A stretch of 64,000 nt of DNA, taken from Vicinamibacteria bacterium (GTDB taxonomy: Bacteria; Acidobacteriota; Vicinamibacteria; Vicinamibacterales; UBA8438). Location of the stretch: the NCBI GenBank assembly GCA_022820825.1, contig JAJEEU010000009.1, positions 21,851 to 85,850 on the forward strand. Direction: 5' to 3'. The notes under the pieces were generated by a model. That model saw only the letters and a list, made by a program, of their open reading frames with translations, made no database searches and had not been told where the DNA came from. Below, piece after piece: positions 46,452 to 56,057 of the stretch. The position numbers were made by a program, and so were the translations under genes. Every line of letters begins with the position of its first letter. Within the stretch, counting starts at the first letter, position 1.

Positions 46452-49409
46452 CTACCAGTCTATCCGCAGCGCCGGCTTGAAGATACGCCCGAGCAGGATC
46501 TCTTCGGGTCCCAGCCAGACCGGCCCGTAGGTGTTGTTGTGCTCGATGATCGTGCTGTTGTTCAGCAGGTTCGCGATGTCGAGCGTTATCCACGCGCGCG
46601 CGCCGCCGCCAATGTCGAACGCCCTCGAGATGCGGAAGTCCACCTGGTGGAGCCGGTCGTTGTACAACGTGCCGGGCTGGACGAGGTTGACCTCGGCCGA
46701 GCCGGTGCTGAAGCTGGTGCGCGCGGGATCGACGAACCGCACGGTCGAGCCGATGTCCGCGGTGCGCACCGTGTAGAGCGCCGTGATCTCCGGACCGGGG
46801 ATCACCTGGTACGTCGCGGCCGCGTCGATGCCGAAAGGCAGGTTGAAGGTGCCCAGGAACTTCCAGAAGTTCTGCCACGGCGGCCGGATGTCGCAATGGT
46901 AGTTGCCCGGCTGCATCCCGTCGTTGAAGTTGCCCTGCGGCGAGTCGATGACGAAGCATCCTTCGCGCATGTTCCCCTGGGTCCCGCTGCTCAGGCCGCC
47001 GCCGATCGTCATGTTGTCGAGCCGCAGGTCCATGGTGACGTCGACGCCCTGCCAGCTCTCCGTGATGGTGCCGAAGTTCGTGTCGCGCGCGATCAGCGTC
47101 TCGTTCAGGCCCAGCGCGGCCGGGTTGATGTCGTACAGCCCGCAGACTTCCGTGCCGCCGACGCCGCCCAGCCGGGAGTCGGACGGCGCCGACACGCAGT
47201 ACTCGTCGAAGTCGTCAGGACCGATCAGCACGTTGTCTTCCACGTTGAAGTTGCGGTACTGCCGGTTGACGTAGGCGACGTCCAGCGACAAGCCGTCGCG
47301 CAACTGGTGCTGCAAGCCCCCGCTGATCTCCCAGTTGTACTGCCGCACGCCCCAGCCTTCGCGGATGGCGTCGTCCGGGCGCACGTTCGTGGCCGCGGTG
47401 GCGAAGTTCGCGTTCGAAAGCGGGCCCAGCTCGTGCTCCTGGGCGATGTAGTCGCCGTTGAGATCGCGGAACGACCGGCGCGCCGTCAGGTTGAACAGCA
47501 GCGGATTGACCGACGAGGCGAACGCGACCCCCTCGTTGACCACGTAGCGGTTGGCCGAGAACTTCAGGGCCGTCCTGGAATCGCCGAACAGATCGTAGGC
47601 GACGCCCAGCCGCGGCGAGATGTCCTTCCAGTTCGGCACGTCGTCGAGCTGCACCCAGGTCTGGAACGGCGCCCAGCGGCCCGGCCCGGTCGTGTTCTCG
47701 TCCCCGGGCACGGAGCCGATGTGTCCGTCGAAGCGCACGCCGGCATTGATCGTGAGCCGGTCGATGGTCCACTGGTCCTGGGCGTAGATGCCCAGCTTGC
47801 GGAAGGTGTGGCGCTCGGTCCACGGCCCGTTCTGCACGTCCGCAAGGATCGGAGCGCCGCGGAACAGGATGTAGCGCGTCTGCTGGTTCCAACTGCGGTT
47901 GATCCAGCTCTGGTAGCCCCAACTGTAGTCGATGCCGACCTTCGCGGCGTGGGAGCCGGTCACGTAGGACACGCTGAACCGCGCCTGCGGCTGGTGGTTG
48001 TGGATGACGCCGTAGCCGAGGATGCTGTTGGACCGGAACAGCGAGCCGGTGGTCGCCTCCACCACGGGGATGACGTCGCTGTAGGCGAGTCCGTCGCGCG
48101 TGGCGTTCAGCGCCGAATCGTTGTAGGTTTCGCCGACCTGCGCCTCGAGCAGCAGCCGGTTCGTGACCGGCGCCGTCCACTTGACCTGGAACAGCCGCCC
48201 CCACGGCACGTCACTGATGTTCGCCGCTTCGTACGAGTTGAACCCGAACAGCAGCAGCCCGTCCTGCTGCCAGGAGTGGTTCGAAACGTAGAGCGCAAGC
48301 TTGTTGACGGTCGACGCCTGCCACGTTAAGCGCGTGCTCCACATCTGGTGGTTCAGGTCGTCGATCCCTGCATTGTCCAGATCGGCATTGCCGGCGGCGC
48401 CCAGCCGCGGGTTCCAGGTCCAGGCGAGCGGGTCGATCATGTGGAAGTTGCCGGCCACCTCCTTTTCCGACCCCTCGAAGCGGACCGACGAGAAGAACCA
48501 GAGCCGGTCGCGGCTGATCGGCCCGCCGACGGCGGCGTTGATGTCGCGCAGCTCGGTCAGCTTGTTCGCCTCCGGCAGGCCGGCGTCGAGCAGCGCCTGC
48601 GTCGTGTTGTCGCTTTGCAGGTCGGCGTTCGAGTAGGTGGTGAAGAACGACCCGGAGAAGTCGTTGCCGCCCTCACGCGGAATCATGTTGGCGCGCACCC
48701 CGCCCGAGGCCGTCTCGGCGGAGATGCCGCCGGTCTCGAACTGGTACTCCGAGACCTCCAGCGGGTCGATGTTGCGGAGACCCTGCGTGCCGGCGCCGGC
48801 AATCGTGTTGTGCGTCCCGTCGAACTGCATCGTGTAATCGGTGGGGCGGCTGCCGTGGATCATGCTGGCGCCGCGATTCAGCTCGGTGCCGCCGACGTCG
48901 TGCGAGCTGCCGGACACCTGCATGGTGACGCCCGGTATCAGCTCGGACATCTGCACCAGGTTGCGCCCGGTCGGCAGCGCGCTGCGGACCTCGTGATCCA
49001 GCGTGGTCTCCTGCACCACGTTGCGGATGTCGACGTCGGGCGAGTCGCCCGTCACCGTGATCGTCTCCTCCACGGCCCCGACGGCCAGCTCGGCGTTGAC
49101 GGTGGCGACCATCGAGCCGCTCAGGTTGATCCCCTCCCGCACGAGCGACCGGAAGCCCGGCAGGGTGAACGTGACGGAGTACTCGCCCGGCCGCAGGTTG
49201 GTGATGGTGAACAGGCCCCCGCCGTCGGTGACGGCCGTGCGCACCTGCTCGATCAGCGCGGGACTCCGCGCCTCCACCGTTACGCCCGGCAGCACGCCGC
49301 CGGTCTCGTCGGTGACGCGGCCCGTAAGGCCGACGTTCTGCGCCCACGCGCCGGCCGGCAGCAGCAGGCAGAGGATTGCGGTGGTACAGGTCCATCGAAC
49401 ACTTCGCAT
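46452..49409 (-). CDS. TonB-dependent outer-membrane receptor with N-terminal regulatory-like domain
   Basis: 985 residues from ATG 49409, preceded by GGGGAGGA; a longer frame to 49466 is not supported. The signal peptide is TTAILCLLLPAGAWAQ. A carboxypeptidase-regulatory-like Ig domain (about 20-110, GLTGRVTDETGGVLPGVTVE) is followed by the plug (about 115-260) and a 22-strand barrel ending in KPALRIDW. No TonB box was recognised. Such receptors import large substrates such as oligosaccharides or peptides; the substrate is unknown. A PQQ-type dehydrogenase precedes it on the same strand. Confidence 0.93.
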   Translation of the reverse strand: MRSVRWTCTTAILCLLLPAGAWAQNVGLTGRVTDETGGVLPGVTVEARSPALIEQVRTAVTDGGGLFTITNLRPGEYSVTFTLPGFRSLVREGINLSGSMVATVNAELAVGAVEETITVTGDSPDVDIRNVVQETTLDHEVRSALPTGRNLVQMSELIPGVTMQVSGSSHDVGGTELNRGASMIHGSRPTDYTMQFDGTHNTIAGAGTQGLRNIDPLEVSEYQFETGGISAETASGGVRANMIPREGGNDFSGSFFTTYSNADLQSDNTTQALLDAGLPEANKLTELRDINAAVGGPISRDRLWFFSSVRFEGSEKEVAGNFHMIDPLAWTWNPRLGAAGNADLDNAGIDDLNHQMWSTRLTWQASTVNKLALYVSNHSWQQDGLLLFGFNSYEAANISDVPWGRLFQVKWTAPVTNRLLLEAQVGETYNDSALNATRDGLAYSDVIPVVEATTGSLFRSNSILGYGVIHNHQPQARFSVSYVTGSHAAKVGIDYSWGYQSWINRSWNQQTRYILFRGAPILADVQNGPWTERHTFRKLGIYAQDQWTIDRLTINAGVRFDGHIGSVPGDENTTGPGRWAPFQTWVQLDDVPNWKDISPRLGVAYDLFGDSRTALKFSANRYVVNEGVAFASSVNPLLFNLTARRSFRDLNGDYIAQEHELGPLSNANFATAATNVRPDDAIREGWGVRQYNWEISGGLQHQLRDGLSLDVAYVNRQYRNFNVEDNVLIGPDDFDEYCVSAPSDSRLGGVGGTEVCGLYDINPAALGLNETLIARDTNFGTITESWQGVDVTMDLRLDNMTIGGGLSSGTQGNMREGCFVIDSPQGNFNDGMQPGNYHCDIRPPWQNFWKFLGTFNLPFGIDAAATYQVIPGPEITALYTVRTADIGSTVRFVDPARTSFSTGSAEVNLVQPGTLYNDRLHQVDFRISRAFDIGGGARAWITLDIANLLNNSTIIEHNNTYGPVWLGPEEILLGRIFKPALRIDW

Positions 49410-49585
49410 GCGCCGTCCTCCCCAATCCGGAGTGCGCGCCGGGGCCGTCCGGGCGCAAGTCGCCAAGGATTGTCAGGAGTCAACCTTAGCGCAAACGCGA
49501 CGGTCGATCATGGCGCAGTGCCGCGCCCTGAACCGGGCCGGCGCTGCATGCTTGCACGCTGCATCCGGTGCGGAGAAGAACCTGC

Positions 49586-49617
49586 CTCCCCGGCGGGCGC
49601 GCTCAGCGGCCGGGGAG
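49586..49617 (-). terminator. Hairpin at the end of the PQQ gene, possible terminator
   Basis: CTCCCCGGC (49586-49594) pairs perfectly with GCCGGGGAG (49609-49617) across a 14-base loop that holds the stop codon of the upstream PQQ gene (49603). There is no T-run, so an intrinsic terminator is not certain. Confidence 0.3.
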
Positions 49618-51396
49618 CGCGAACGTCACGATCACGCTGCCGGCTACCGCCGACACGTACTGCGTGCCGTTCACCTGGTAGGTGATCTGGGACGCGCCGA
49701 CGCTCGCGCCGGTGTGAAACTCCCAGAGCAGCTCGCCGCTCCCGGCGTCGAGCGCGAAGAACGTCCCGAGGCGCTCGGCGGTGAACACCAGGTTGCCGGC
49801 CGTGGCGAGCGTACCGGCCGACGGGCCGCCGTCGATCTCCGTGCGCCACGTCAGCTCGCCCGTCGCCGGGTCGTACGCCGACACGTTGCCCAGCGCCGCC
49901 GCCGCCGATACGCGGCGTCCGGCCGTGCTGAACTGCCCCGGCCGCAGCGTGTCGCCCACCGGGATGGAGGTCATCATGATCGGGAAATCACGGCCCGCCA
50001 CGTAGAGTTGCCCGGTGCCGGGGTGGAACGCGTTGACCCCGTAGTGGACCCCCTCGCGCGGGGCGTGCAGGGCGCCCTCGATGGTCGGCGGGGTGTAGAA
50101 CGGCAGCTTGCGGTAGTTGTTGAACTCGGGATAGACATTTTCGGTCGGAAACGTCGCCGCCAGCGGCTCCATCGGCTCACCGGCCGCGGTGTGCGGAATG
50201 GGCTGCGTCGGCCACGCCTCTTCCCCCGGCGTCTCGGTCTCGGTCGGCACGGGCGTCTCGACGATCGGGTTGATGGGCTCGCCGGTATCCCGATTCAGGA
50301 TGTAGAGCAGACCGTTCTTGTTCCCGGCGGCGGTGGCCCGCACCGTCCGGCCGCCGACCTCGACGTCGAAGAGCGTCGGCTGCTGGGCGGCGTCGTAGTC
50401 CCACAGGTCGTGGTGAATCTGCTGGTAGTACCACTCGATTTCGCCGGTGTGCAGATCCAGCGTGACGAAGGCGTTGGTGAACAGGTTGATCCCCTTGCGC
50501 GCCGAGCCGTCCTGGTCGGGCGACGGGTTGGCCACCGTCAGGTGCACGGTCCCGGTCTCGGCATCGATGGCGGGCGTACCCCAGACCCCGCCGCCGTGGC
50601 GTACGCCGCCCACCCAGGTATCGCGCGCGATCTCCCACCCATGGTCCTCGGGACCCTGCGGTATCGTGACGAACTGCCAGAGCAGCTCGCCCGTGTCGCC
50701 GTCGAGCGCGAACACCAGGCCGCCGGGGATGTGGCTCTCGCTGAGCGCCGTGCCGACGATGAGCACGCCGTCGTGGTACTGCGGCGCCATGTTGTAGCGG
50801 TAACCCCAGGCGGTCGGCTCGTCCAGCTCCGGAATGCGGCCCTCGAGCACCTCGGTCAATACGTTGGAGACGCCGTTCTCCCCGAAGGCGGGGACGAGGT
50901 CGCCGGTGCGGGCGTCCAGCGCCATCACGTGGACGTCGTTCGCGACGTACACCCTGCCGTCGCCGTAGGCGGCGCCGCGCGAGCCGCTGGCCTCGCCGTT
51001 GCGCCAGACCACGCGGCCCGTCGCCGCGTCGAGCGCCACGACATTGTTGGGCGTGGTGACGTACATCAGGCCGCCCGCCACCACCGGCGTCGCCCGCCCG
51101 CTCGCCGCGTGATACAGCCAGCGCACGGCGAGCGATGCCACGTTCGACGTGTCGATCTGGTCCAGGGGCGCGTAGCGCGAGTTGAGCAGGTCGTGGTTGT
51201 GCAGCGGCCAGTCGTGAGACGTGGCCGGATCGACCTCGGGGAACGGGGCGAGGTTGCGCTGCTGGCGGGCCAGCGCCCCGGCACGCACGTCAGCCTCCAC
51301 CTCTTCCGGCGTGAGCGGGGTCTGCGCGCTTACCGGCGCCAGCGCCGCACCGATGACGCATGCGAAAGCTACGACCTGCCAGAACCTGGTCTTCAT
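49603..51396 (-). CDS. PQQ-dependent dehydrogenase (alcohol/glucose-dehydrogenase type)
   Basis: 597 residues with a signal peptide (VVAFACVIGAALAPVSAQ). It has the eight-bladed quinoprotein fold with WLYHAASGRATPVVAGGLMY, GRVVWRNGEASGSRGAAYGD and closing TYQVNGTQYVSAVAGSVI. The catalytic region keeps the classical features: VANPSPDQDG (PQQ-site Asn), ITLD-type TLDLHTGEIEWYYQQ, then HHDLWDYD. It is therefore the most convincing functional PQQ dehydrogenase here. It oxidises an alcohol or sugar in the periplasm; there is no fused cytochrome. It lies upstream of the TonB receptor. Confidence 0.9.
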   Translation of the reverse strand: MKTRFWQVVAFACVIGAALAPVSAQTPLTPEEVEADVRAGALARQQRNLAPFPEVDPATSHDWPLHNHDLLNSRYAPLDQIDTSNVASLAVRWLYHAASGRATPVVAGGLMYVTTPNNVVALDAATGRVVWRNGEASGSRGAAYGDGRVYVANDVHVMALDARTGDLVPAFGENGVSNVLTEVLEGRIPELDEPTAWGYRYNMAPQYHDGVLIVGTALSESHIPGGLVFALDGDTGELLWQFVTIPQGPEDHGWEIARDTWVGGVRHGGGVWGTPAIDAETGTVHLTVANPSPDQDGSARKGINLFTNAFVTLDLHTGEIEWYYQQIHHDLWDYDAAQQPTLFDVEVGGRTVRATAAGNKNGLLYILNRDTGEPINPIVETPVPTETETPGEEAWPTQPIPHTAAGEPMEPLAATFPTENVYPEFNNYRKLPFYTPPTIEGALHAPREGVHYGVNAFHPGTGQLYVAGRDFPIMMTSIPVGDTLRPGQFSTAGRRVSAAAALGNVSAYDPATGELTWRTEIDGGPSAGTLATAGNLVFTAERLGTFFALDAGSGELLWEFHTGASVGASQITYQVNGTQYVSAVAGSVIVTFALPGR

Positions 51397-51581
51397 CGAA
51401 ATCTCCGTACCGCCGGCAGTCGGGTCGACAACCCGCGCCGCGCAACAGCCGCCGCCGGCTGACCGAAGGCGAGTTTAGCGCAGGTGGAATATGGACGGGG
51501 ACGGCGGGCACGTGGTCGATGTATTACCAGCCGCTGACAGGGAGTGCGCAAACGGGCGGGAAAACGGCTCACCGGCCGTTG

Positions 51582-53900
51582 TCAGAACCGGAACAGGCGG
51601 TTCACCTTGACCACGAACGCGCGGTTCTCGAGGCGCGGAAAGCGGGGATTCAGCGTGTCGCGCTGCTCGTTGTAGACGACGAACAGCTCGCTGCCCGGCT
51701 GGTACTCCCAGCGGAAGCGCAGGTTGGCGCTGACGGTGTTGACGGCGGAGTTGTACTGCAGCAGGGCGCTGACGAACATCAGCGGCGTGAACGTAAAGCT
51801 GGTGCGGGTGGTCACGAGGGTCGTGGTGAAGCGTCCTTCCCGCAGATCGATGCGGTTCAGGGACACCCCGGGCTCCAGGGAAAACCGGGGCGTCAGCTCC
51901 AGCCGCCCGCTCGAGATCCCGCCGCCCAGCCCGAACTCGACGGTGGTCTTGTTCCCGCTGTAGAAGCTGCCGTGCTGCACCGCCAGGCGGCCGGAGAATT
52001 TCCGTTGCCGGCCGAGATCCAGCGCCACCCGTGCGTCCTGGAAGTCGTAGCCGCCGGCGCCTATGGCCACGTCCGGCGCGATGCGGAACGGCTCCCGCAG
52101 GAACTCGTAGCTGCGCGTGTATTCGACGGCGAGCTGGTCGCTGTTCTCGAATTCGATGCCGAAAGCCGCCTGCGCCTGGCGCGTCTCCAGCACGTTTTCC
52201 CGGCTCGTGATGTAGTCGAACCGGCCCTCCCAGGAAAACTTGCGAATGCTGGCGATGGAGGCCGGACGCGGGCTGAAGCGGAAGGCGCCGAAGCTGCGCT
52301 CGAAGTCCTCGCGGCGCAGAAAGCCGACCTCCGGATTGAAGTCGTTGCCGACGACCAGCCGCTCCAACTGCACGCCGTAGCGGTCGCCCCAGTAGTCGAG
52401 CTCCGCGCGGTAGCTGTGGTCGTCGTCGCCGGCGCCGGCCGTGCGGGTCGCCGCCCAGTAGGTATTGAAATCGAGATGGTCGTAGAACGAAAAGGTGCCG
52501 TCGACGCCGTACGTCTCGCTGGAGCCGGGGCCCGCCGACGAAACGGAACGCCGCGTGGCAATGACCCCGATGCTGCTCCGGCGCAGCACGTCGCGTTTCA
52601 ACCTGACGACGGAGAAGTTCGTCGACGGCGCCGCCACGGCCGCCTCCGCGCCGGTCTGGATGTTCAGCAGGCCGACGCTGAACCGCCCCACGCGGCCCGT
52701 CATCCGGCCGCCCGCCTCGATCGGCACCTCGCGGAAGACGCCGGTCGTGTCGTCGAGACCGATGCGGCGGCTGTAGAACAACACGGGGGTCTCGCCACCC
52801 CCGAACGGGCCGGCGCCGGCTCCGCCGAAGGCGAACAGGCCCTGGTTCTCGAGAAAGAACTCCCGTTTCTCCGGAAAGAACAGGCTGAAGCGCGTCAGGT
52901 TCACCTGTTGCTCGTCGGCCTCCACCTGCGCGAAATCGGTGTTCACCGTGACGTCGGCTGTCAGGCTCTGCGTGAGGCCGTACTTCACGTCGATGCCGCC
53001 CGCGCCGCCGACGGCGTTGGAGACTGCCGGTGTGGCGGTCAGATCGCTCGTGAGGTCGGCGATGGCGTACGGCTTGATCTCGACGTTGCGCGAGCCCGGC
53101 GGCGCCTCCAGACCGGTGAGCGCGGCCGCCAGCGACACCTGGAAGTGGCCGCGGCCCGAGAGCGATGCCGGAATCTGCGTGAGGTACGAGAATTCGTTCC
53201 GCCAACGGCTCGCGCGGCGCACCTGCAGCCCCCACGTCTGCCGGCGGCCCGGCGCGTAACGCAGCGACTTGAACGGGATGGCGGCCTCCATCACCCACCC
53301 CCCATCGAAGCTGCCGGTCGCGAGCTCCCAGATCGGGTTCCAGTCGAGGTTGACCTGCGACTCGTTCGTGATTTGACCGTCGAGCCGGCCGCCGATCGGA
53401 TTCACTTCGAACAGGTAGCCGTTGCGCCGGTCGAAGAACGTGTCGATGCTCCACGCAAAATTGTCGTTGCGCACGATGCCGAAGTTGTCGCGGCGCATCT
53501 CGTTGGCCATCCGGCGCTCGGGACGGGTCTCCCAGCAACGGCCGACGATGTAGAAATTCTCGTCGTCGAAGAGGATCCACACCTCGGTCCTCTCGTTCGC
53601 GGGCGCACCTTCGACCGGTTCGTTCTGGGTGAATTCCGAGATCGGCGGCACGCGCGCATACACCGCCTCGTCGAGCCTGCCGTCGATGCGCAGCGCCTCC
53701 GTTATGCGCTCGGCGCGGACTGTCGCGCGGCCGGCCGCGTCCCGGGCGACGACAGCCGGCGGCAGCGGGGGCGGCGGGCGGTCCGTGAGAACCGGCGGAG
53801 GCTCCGAATCGGCCGGCGGCTGGGCGTGCACCACCGGGGCAGCCAGGCTTGCCAGCGCCAGGAAGATGGCCGCGCCCGCCGCGCGGCCGGTTCGCGGCAT
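51582..53900 (-). CDS. DUF5916 / CBM9-domain outer-membrane protein
   Basis: 772 residues from ATG 53900. A signal peptide (AAIFLALASLAAPVVHAQ) is followed by a proline-rich linker and a CBM9-like domain (EALRIDGRLDEAVYARVPPI, about 70-240). The rest is a DUF5916 beta-barrel with many alternating strands, ending FVVKVNRLFRF. VNTDFAQVEADEQQVNLTRF and FPEKREFFLENQGLF are diagnostic of the family. Role: unknown outer-membrane protein, possibly uptake or binding of glycans. It follows the TPR gene by 8 bases. Confidence 0.9.
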   Translation of the reverse strand: MPRTGRAAGAAIFLALASLAAPVVHAQPPADSEPPPVLTDRPPPPLPPAVVARDAAGRATVRAERITEALRIDGRLDEAVYARVPPISEFTQNEPVEGAPANERTEVWILFDDENFYIVGRCWETRPERRMANEMRRDNFGIVRNDNFAWSIDTFFDRRNGYLFEVNPIGGRLDGQITNESQVNLDWNPIWELATGSFDGGWVMEAAIPFKSLRYAPGRRQTWGLQVRRASRWRNEFSYLTQIPASLSGRGHFQVSLAAALTGLEAPPGSRNVEIKPYAIADLTSDLTATPAVSNAVGGAGGIDVKYGLTQSLTADVTVNTDFAQVEADEQQVNLTRFSLFFPEKREFFLENQGLFAFGGAGAGPFGGGETPVLFYSRRIGLDDTTGVFREVPIEAGGRMTGRVGRFSVGLLNIQTGAEAAVAAPSTNFSVVRLKRDVLRRSSIGVIATRRSVSSAGPGSSETYGVDGTFSFYDHLDFNTYWAATRTAGAGDDDHSYRAELDYWGDRYGVQLERLVVGNDFNPEVGFLRREDFERSFGAFRFSPRPASIASIRKFSWEGRFDYITSRENVLETRQAQAAFGIEFENSDQLAVEYTRSYEFLREPFRIAPDVAIGAGGYDFQDARVALDLGRQRKFSGRLAVQHGSFYSGNKTTVEFGLGGGISSGRLELTPRFSLEPGVSLNRIDLREGRFTTTLVTTRTSFTFTPLMFVSALLQYNSAVNTVSANLRFRWEYQPGSELFVVYNEQRDTLNPRFPRLENRAFVVKVNRLFRF

Positions 53901-53908
53901 GTCCGCCC

Positions 53909-54547
53909 TCAGCGCTGCAGCAGGGCGAGGTGGACCTCGGCGACCATGTGCATGTAGCCGCCGGCGCGGGCGTACTGCGCGTCGGCGGCCAGCTCGATCT
54001 GCTCGAACGCCTCGTCCGCGCGGCCGAGCGCCTCGTAGTAGAGCCCCAGGTACAGGTGGGCGTAGAAGCGGCCCGAGGGTCTGTCGCCCGCCGCTTCCAT
54101 GACGTCGGCCGGCGTCAGGTCGCCGCGGTACAGCGCGTAGATCTCGCGCATCGGCACGCGCGAGTCGGGGCCGACCGGCAGCAGCGCCGCCACGGCCGCC
54201 GCGGGCGACTCCGCGCGCGCCACGCAGATGAAGTGCCAGGCGGCGTTCTCGACGTCGTTGGGATTGACCGTGCGGTGCGCCTCGAACATCTCGCGGCAGT
54301 CGTCGTAGCGCTCGGCGTAGTAGAGGGCTATGCCGCGCTGCCAGAGGCGGGGCGCCTGCTGCGGCAGCAGCTCGGCCACCGTGTCGAACCCGGCGGCCGC
54401 CTCCTCGATGCGCCCGGCCTCGAAGTCGGCCACGGCGCGCTCGAAGATCGCCTGCGCCGCCCCCTGCGCAGTACCGGTCACGGGGACGGCCGCGAGCGCG
54501 GCCGCCAGCAACGCGCACGCCGACGAGCGGCCGGCGCGGGTGCTCAT
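53909..54547 (-). CDS. Secreted TPR protein
   Basis: 212 residues. A signal peptide (ACALLAAALAAVPVTGTAQG) is followed by TPR helices: AIFERAVADFEAGRIEEAAA, WQRGIALYYAERYDDCREMF, and FYAHLYLGLYYEALGRADEA. The middle (NAAWHFICVARAESP) links them. It probably acts as a protein-interaction scaffold. Its ATG shares one base with the PQQ-like gene stop (TGATG), so the genes are coupled. Confidence 0.87.
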   Translation of the reverse strand: MSTRAGRSSACALLAAALAAVPVTGTAQGAAQAIFERAVADFEAGRIEEAAAGFDTVAELLPQQAPRLWQRGIALYYAERYDDCREMFEAHRTVNPNDVENAAWHFICVARAESPAAAVAALLPVGPDSRVPMREIYALYRGDLTPADVMEAAGDRPSGRFYAHLYLGLYYEALGRADEAFEQIELAADAQYARAGGYMHMVAEVHLALLQR

Positions 54548-55941
54548 CAGTAGTCCGCGGCGTCCAGCGAGAACCGCACCACCTCGTTGTCGTTGCGCTG
54601 CACGACGTGGCGGTTGGCGAACGCCGGATGCGACCAGTTGACCGTGCGGTCGAAGAAGCGCTGCGGCCCGTATCCGGCGCTGGAGGTCGGCTCGAGCAGC
54701 ATCGTGCGGTCCAGCTCGACGTAGCCCTCCGGGGTGAAGCGCGCGATGATCAGGTAGCCGTCGTCGTTGGCGACGAAGTAGCGGTCGCCGTTGCGCACCA
54801 TGTACGCGGCGCCCCAGCGCGCCTGCGCCGTCATGTCGCCGCTCATCCACTGCCGTTCTCCGGTGCGGGCATCGAGGCCGCGCAGCTCGCCGTAGCTCCC
54901 GACCCCGTAGATGTGGTCGCCGCTGACGATTGGCGTGGTCAGGAGCGCGTGCAGCCCGTCGGTTTCGTCCGGCATCTCGCTGCGGCTCGCGCCCTTCCAC
55001 AGCATCGTGGCGGACGGCCGGTCCGTGTCGAGGCGCATCATGAGCGAGCCGTTGTAGAACTGGCTCACCAGCAGATAGTTGTCTTCCTTGACCGGCGTGG
55101 CCACGCTGATGCCCATGCCGACTTCCCAGGGCTCCTCCCAGTACACCGCGCCGGTCTCGGGATTGAGGGACGCGAGGGCCGCGGGGTGCCAGATGATGAG
55201 CTGCCGGACGCCGCCGGCCTCGTAGATGACCGGCTGGCCGTAGCCCATCTCCCCGACCACGTCGAGCGCGCGCCACAGCTCCGCGCCGGTGTGCTTGTCG
55301 AACGCCACCACAAGGGCGTCAGGCTCCCCGCCGACGATGGAAATCAAGCGGTCGCCGTCCACCAGCGGCGCGCTCGAGACGCCCCAGGTGGCGACGCTCG
55401 TGTCGTAGTCGTCGATGTAGCTCTTCGACCAGACCAGCTCACCCGTTGCGGCGTCGACGCAGCGCAGGTCACCGGCCGCGCCGACCACGTACACCCGGTC
55501 GCCGTCCACGGTCGGCGTGGCGCGCGGACCGATGGCGTAGGAAACCTGCAGCATGCGGTACGACGTGGGCCACTCGTGCGTCCAGAGCTCCTCCCCGGTC
55601 TCTTCGTCGAGGGCGACCAGGCGCTCGGTGCCGTCGAGCGTGCGCGACTCCGGATCTTCCAGCCAGTCGAGCACGAACACCCGTCCGCCGGCCACGGCGG
55701 GTCCGGCCCAGCCCGAGCGGATCGGCGCGCGCCACGCCACCTTCAGGCCCGCATCCGGAAAGCTGTCGACGATGCCCGTCTCGTGCCACACCGCGAGGCG
55801 GTCCGCGCCGCGCCACTGGGCCCAGTCCTCGGCGCTCACCGCCTGCACGCTCCAGACGACGGCCGCCATGACGAACGCGAGAAGCACGTACCGGTATACG
55901 CCGCGGCCGGCCGGCCGCATCACTCCCCAATCCATCTTCAC
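54547..55941 (-). CDS. PQQ-like propeller protein, probably non-enzymatic
   Basis: 464 residues (GTG 55941, with GAGG 6 bases upstream; ATG 55935 or 55920 are alternatives). A membrane or signal segment (YVLLAFVMAAVVWSVQAVSA) precedes a beta-propeller of PQQ-like repeats: AQWRGADRLAVW, GEELWTHEW, GELVWSKSY, GAVYWEEPWEV. Classical catalytic motifs (HDxWD, NP) are absent. This PxWRG type is frequent in Acidobacteriota and Planctomycetota and is often BamB-like. It is coupled to the TPR gene and may bind proteins or sense redox state. Confidence 0.82.
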   Translation of the reverse strand: MKMDWGVMRPAGRGVYRYVLLAFVMAAVVWSVQAVSAEDWAQWRGADRLAVWHETGIVDSFPDAGLKVAWRAPIRSGWAGPAVAGGRVFVLDWLEDPESRTLDGTERLVALDEETGEELWTHEWPTSYRMLQVSYAIGPRATPTVDGDRVYVVGAAGDLRCVDAATGELVWSKSYIDDYDTSVATWGVSSAPLVDGDRLISIVGGEPDALVVAFDKHTGAELWRALDVVGEMGYGQPVIYEAGGVRQLIIWHPAALASLNPETGAVYWEEPWEVGMGISVATPVKEDNYLLVSQFYNGSLMMRLDTDRPSATMLWKGASRSEMPDETDGLHALLTTPIVSGDHIYGVGSYGELRGLDARTGERQWMSGDMTAQARWGAAYMVRNGDRYFVANDDGYLIIARFTPEGYVELDRTMLLEPTSSAGYGPQRFFDRTVNWSHPAFANRHVVQRNDNEVVRFSLDAADY

Positions 55942-56057
55942 TGTAATCCTCGTTTCCGTTGCGATCCCAGCATTCTATTCTGTCCGCACGCCGGCCCGCA
56001 TCTCTCGCCGGCGTGCGTCGCGAGGGCGTCGAGCGGCCGTGGCCGCGCTGGTGGGGA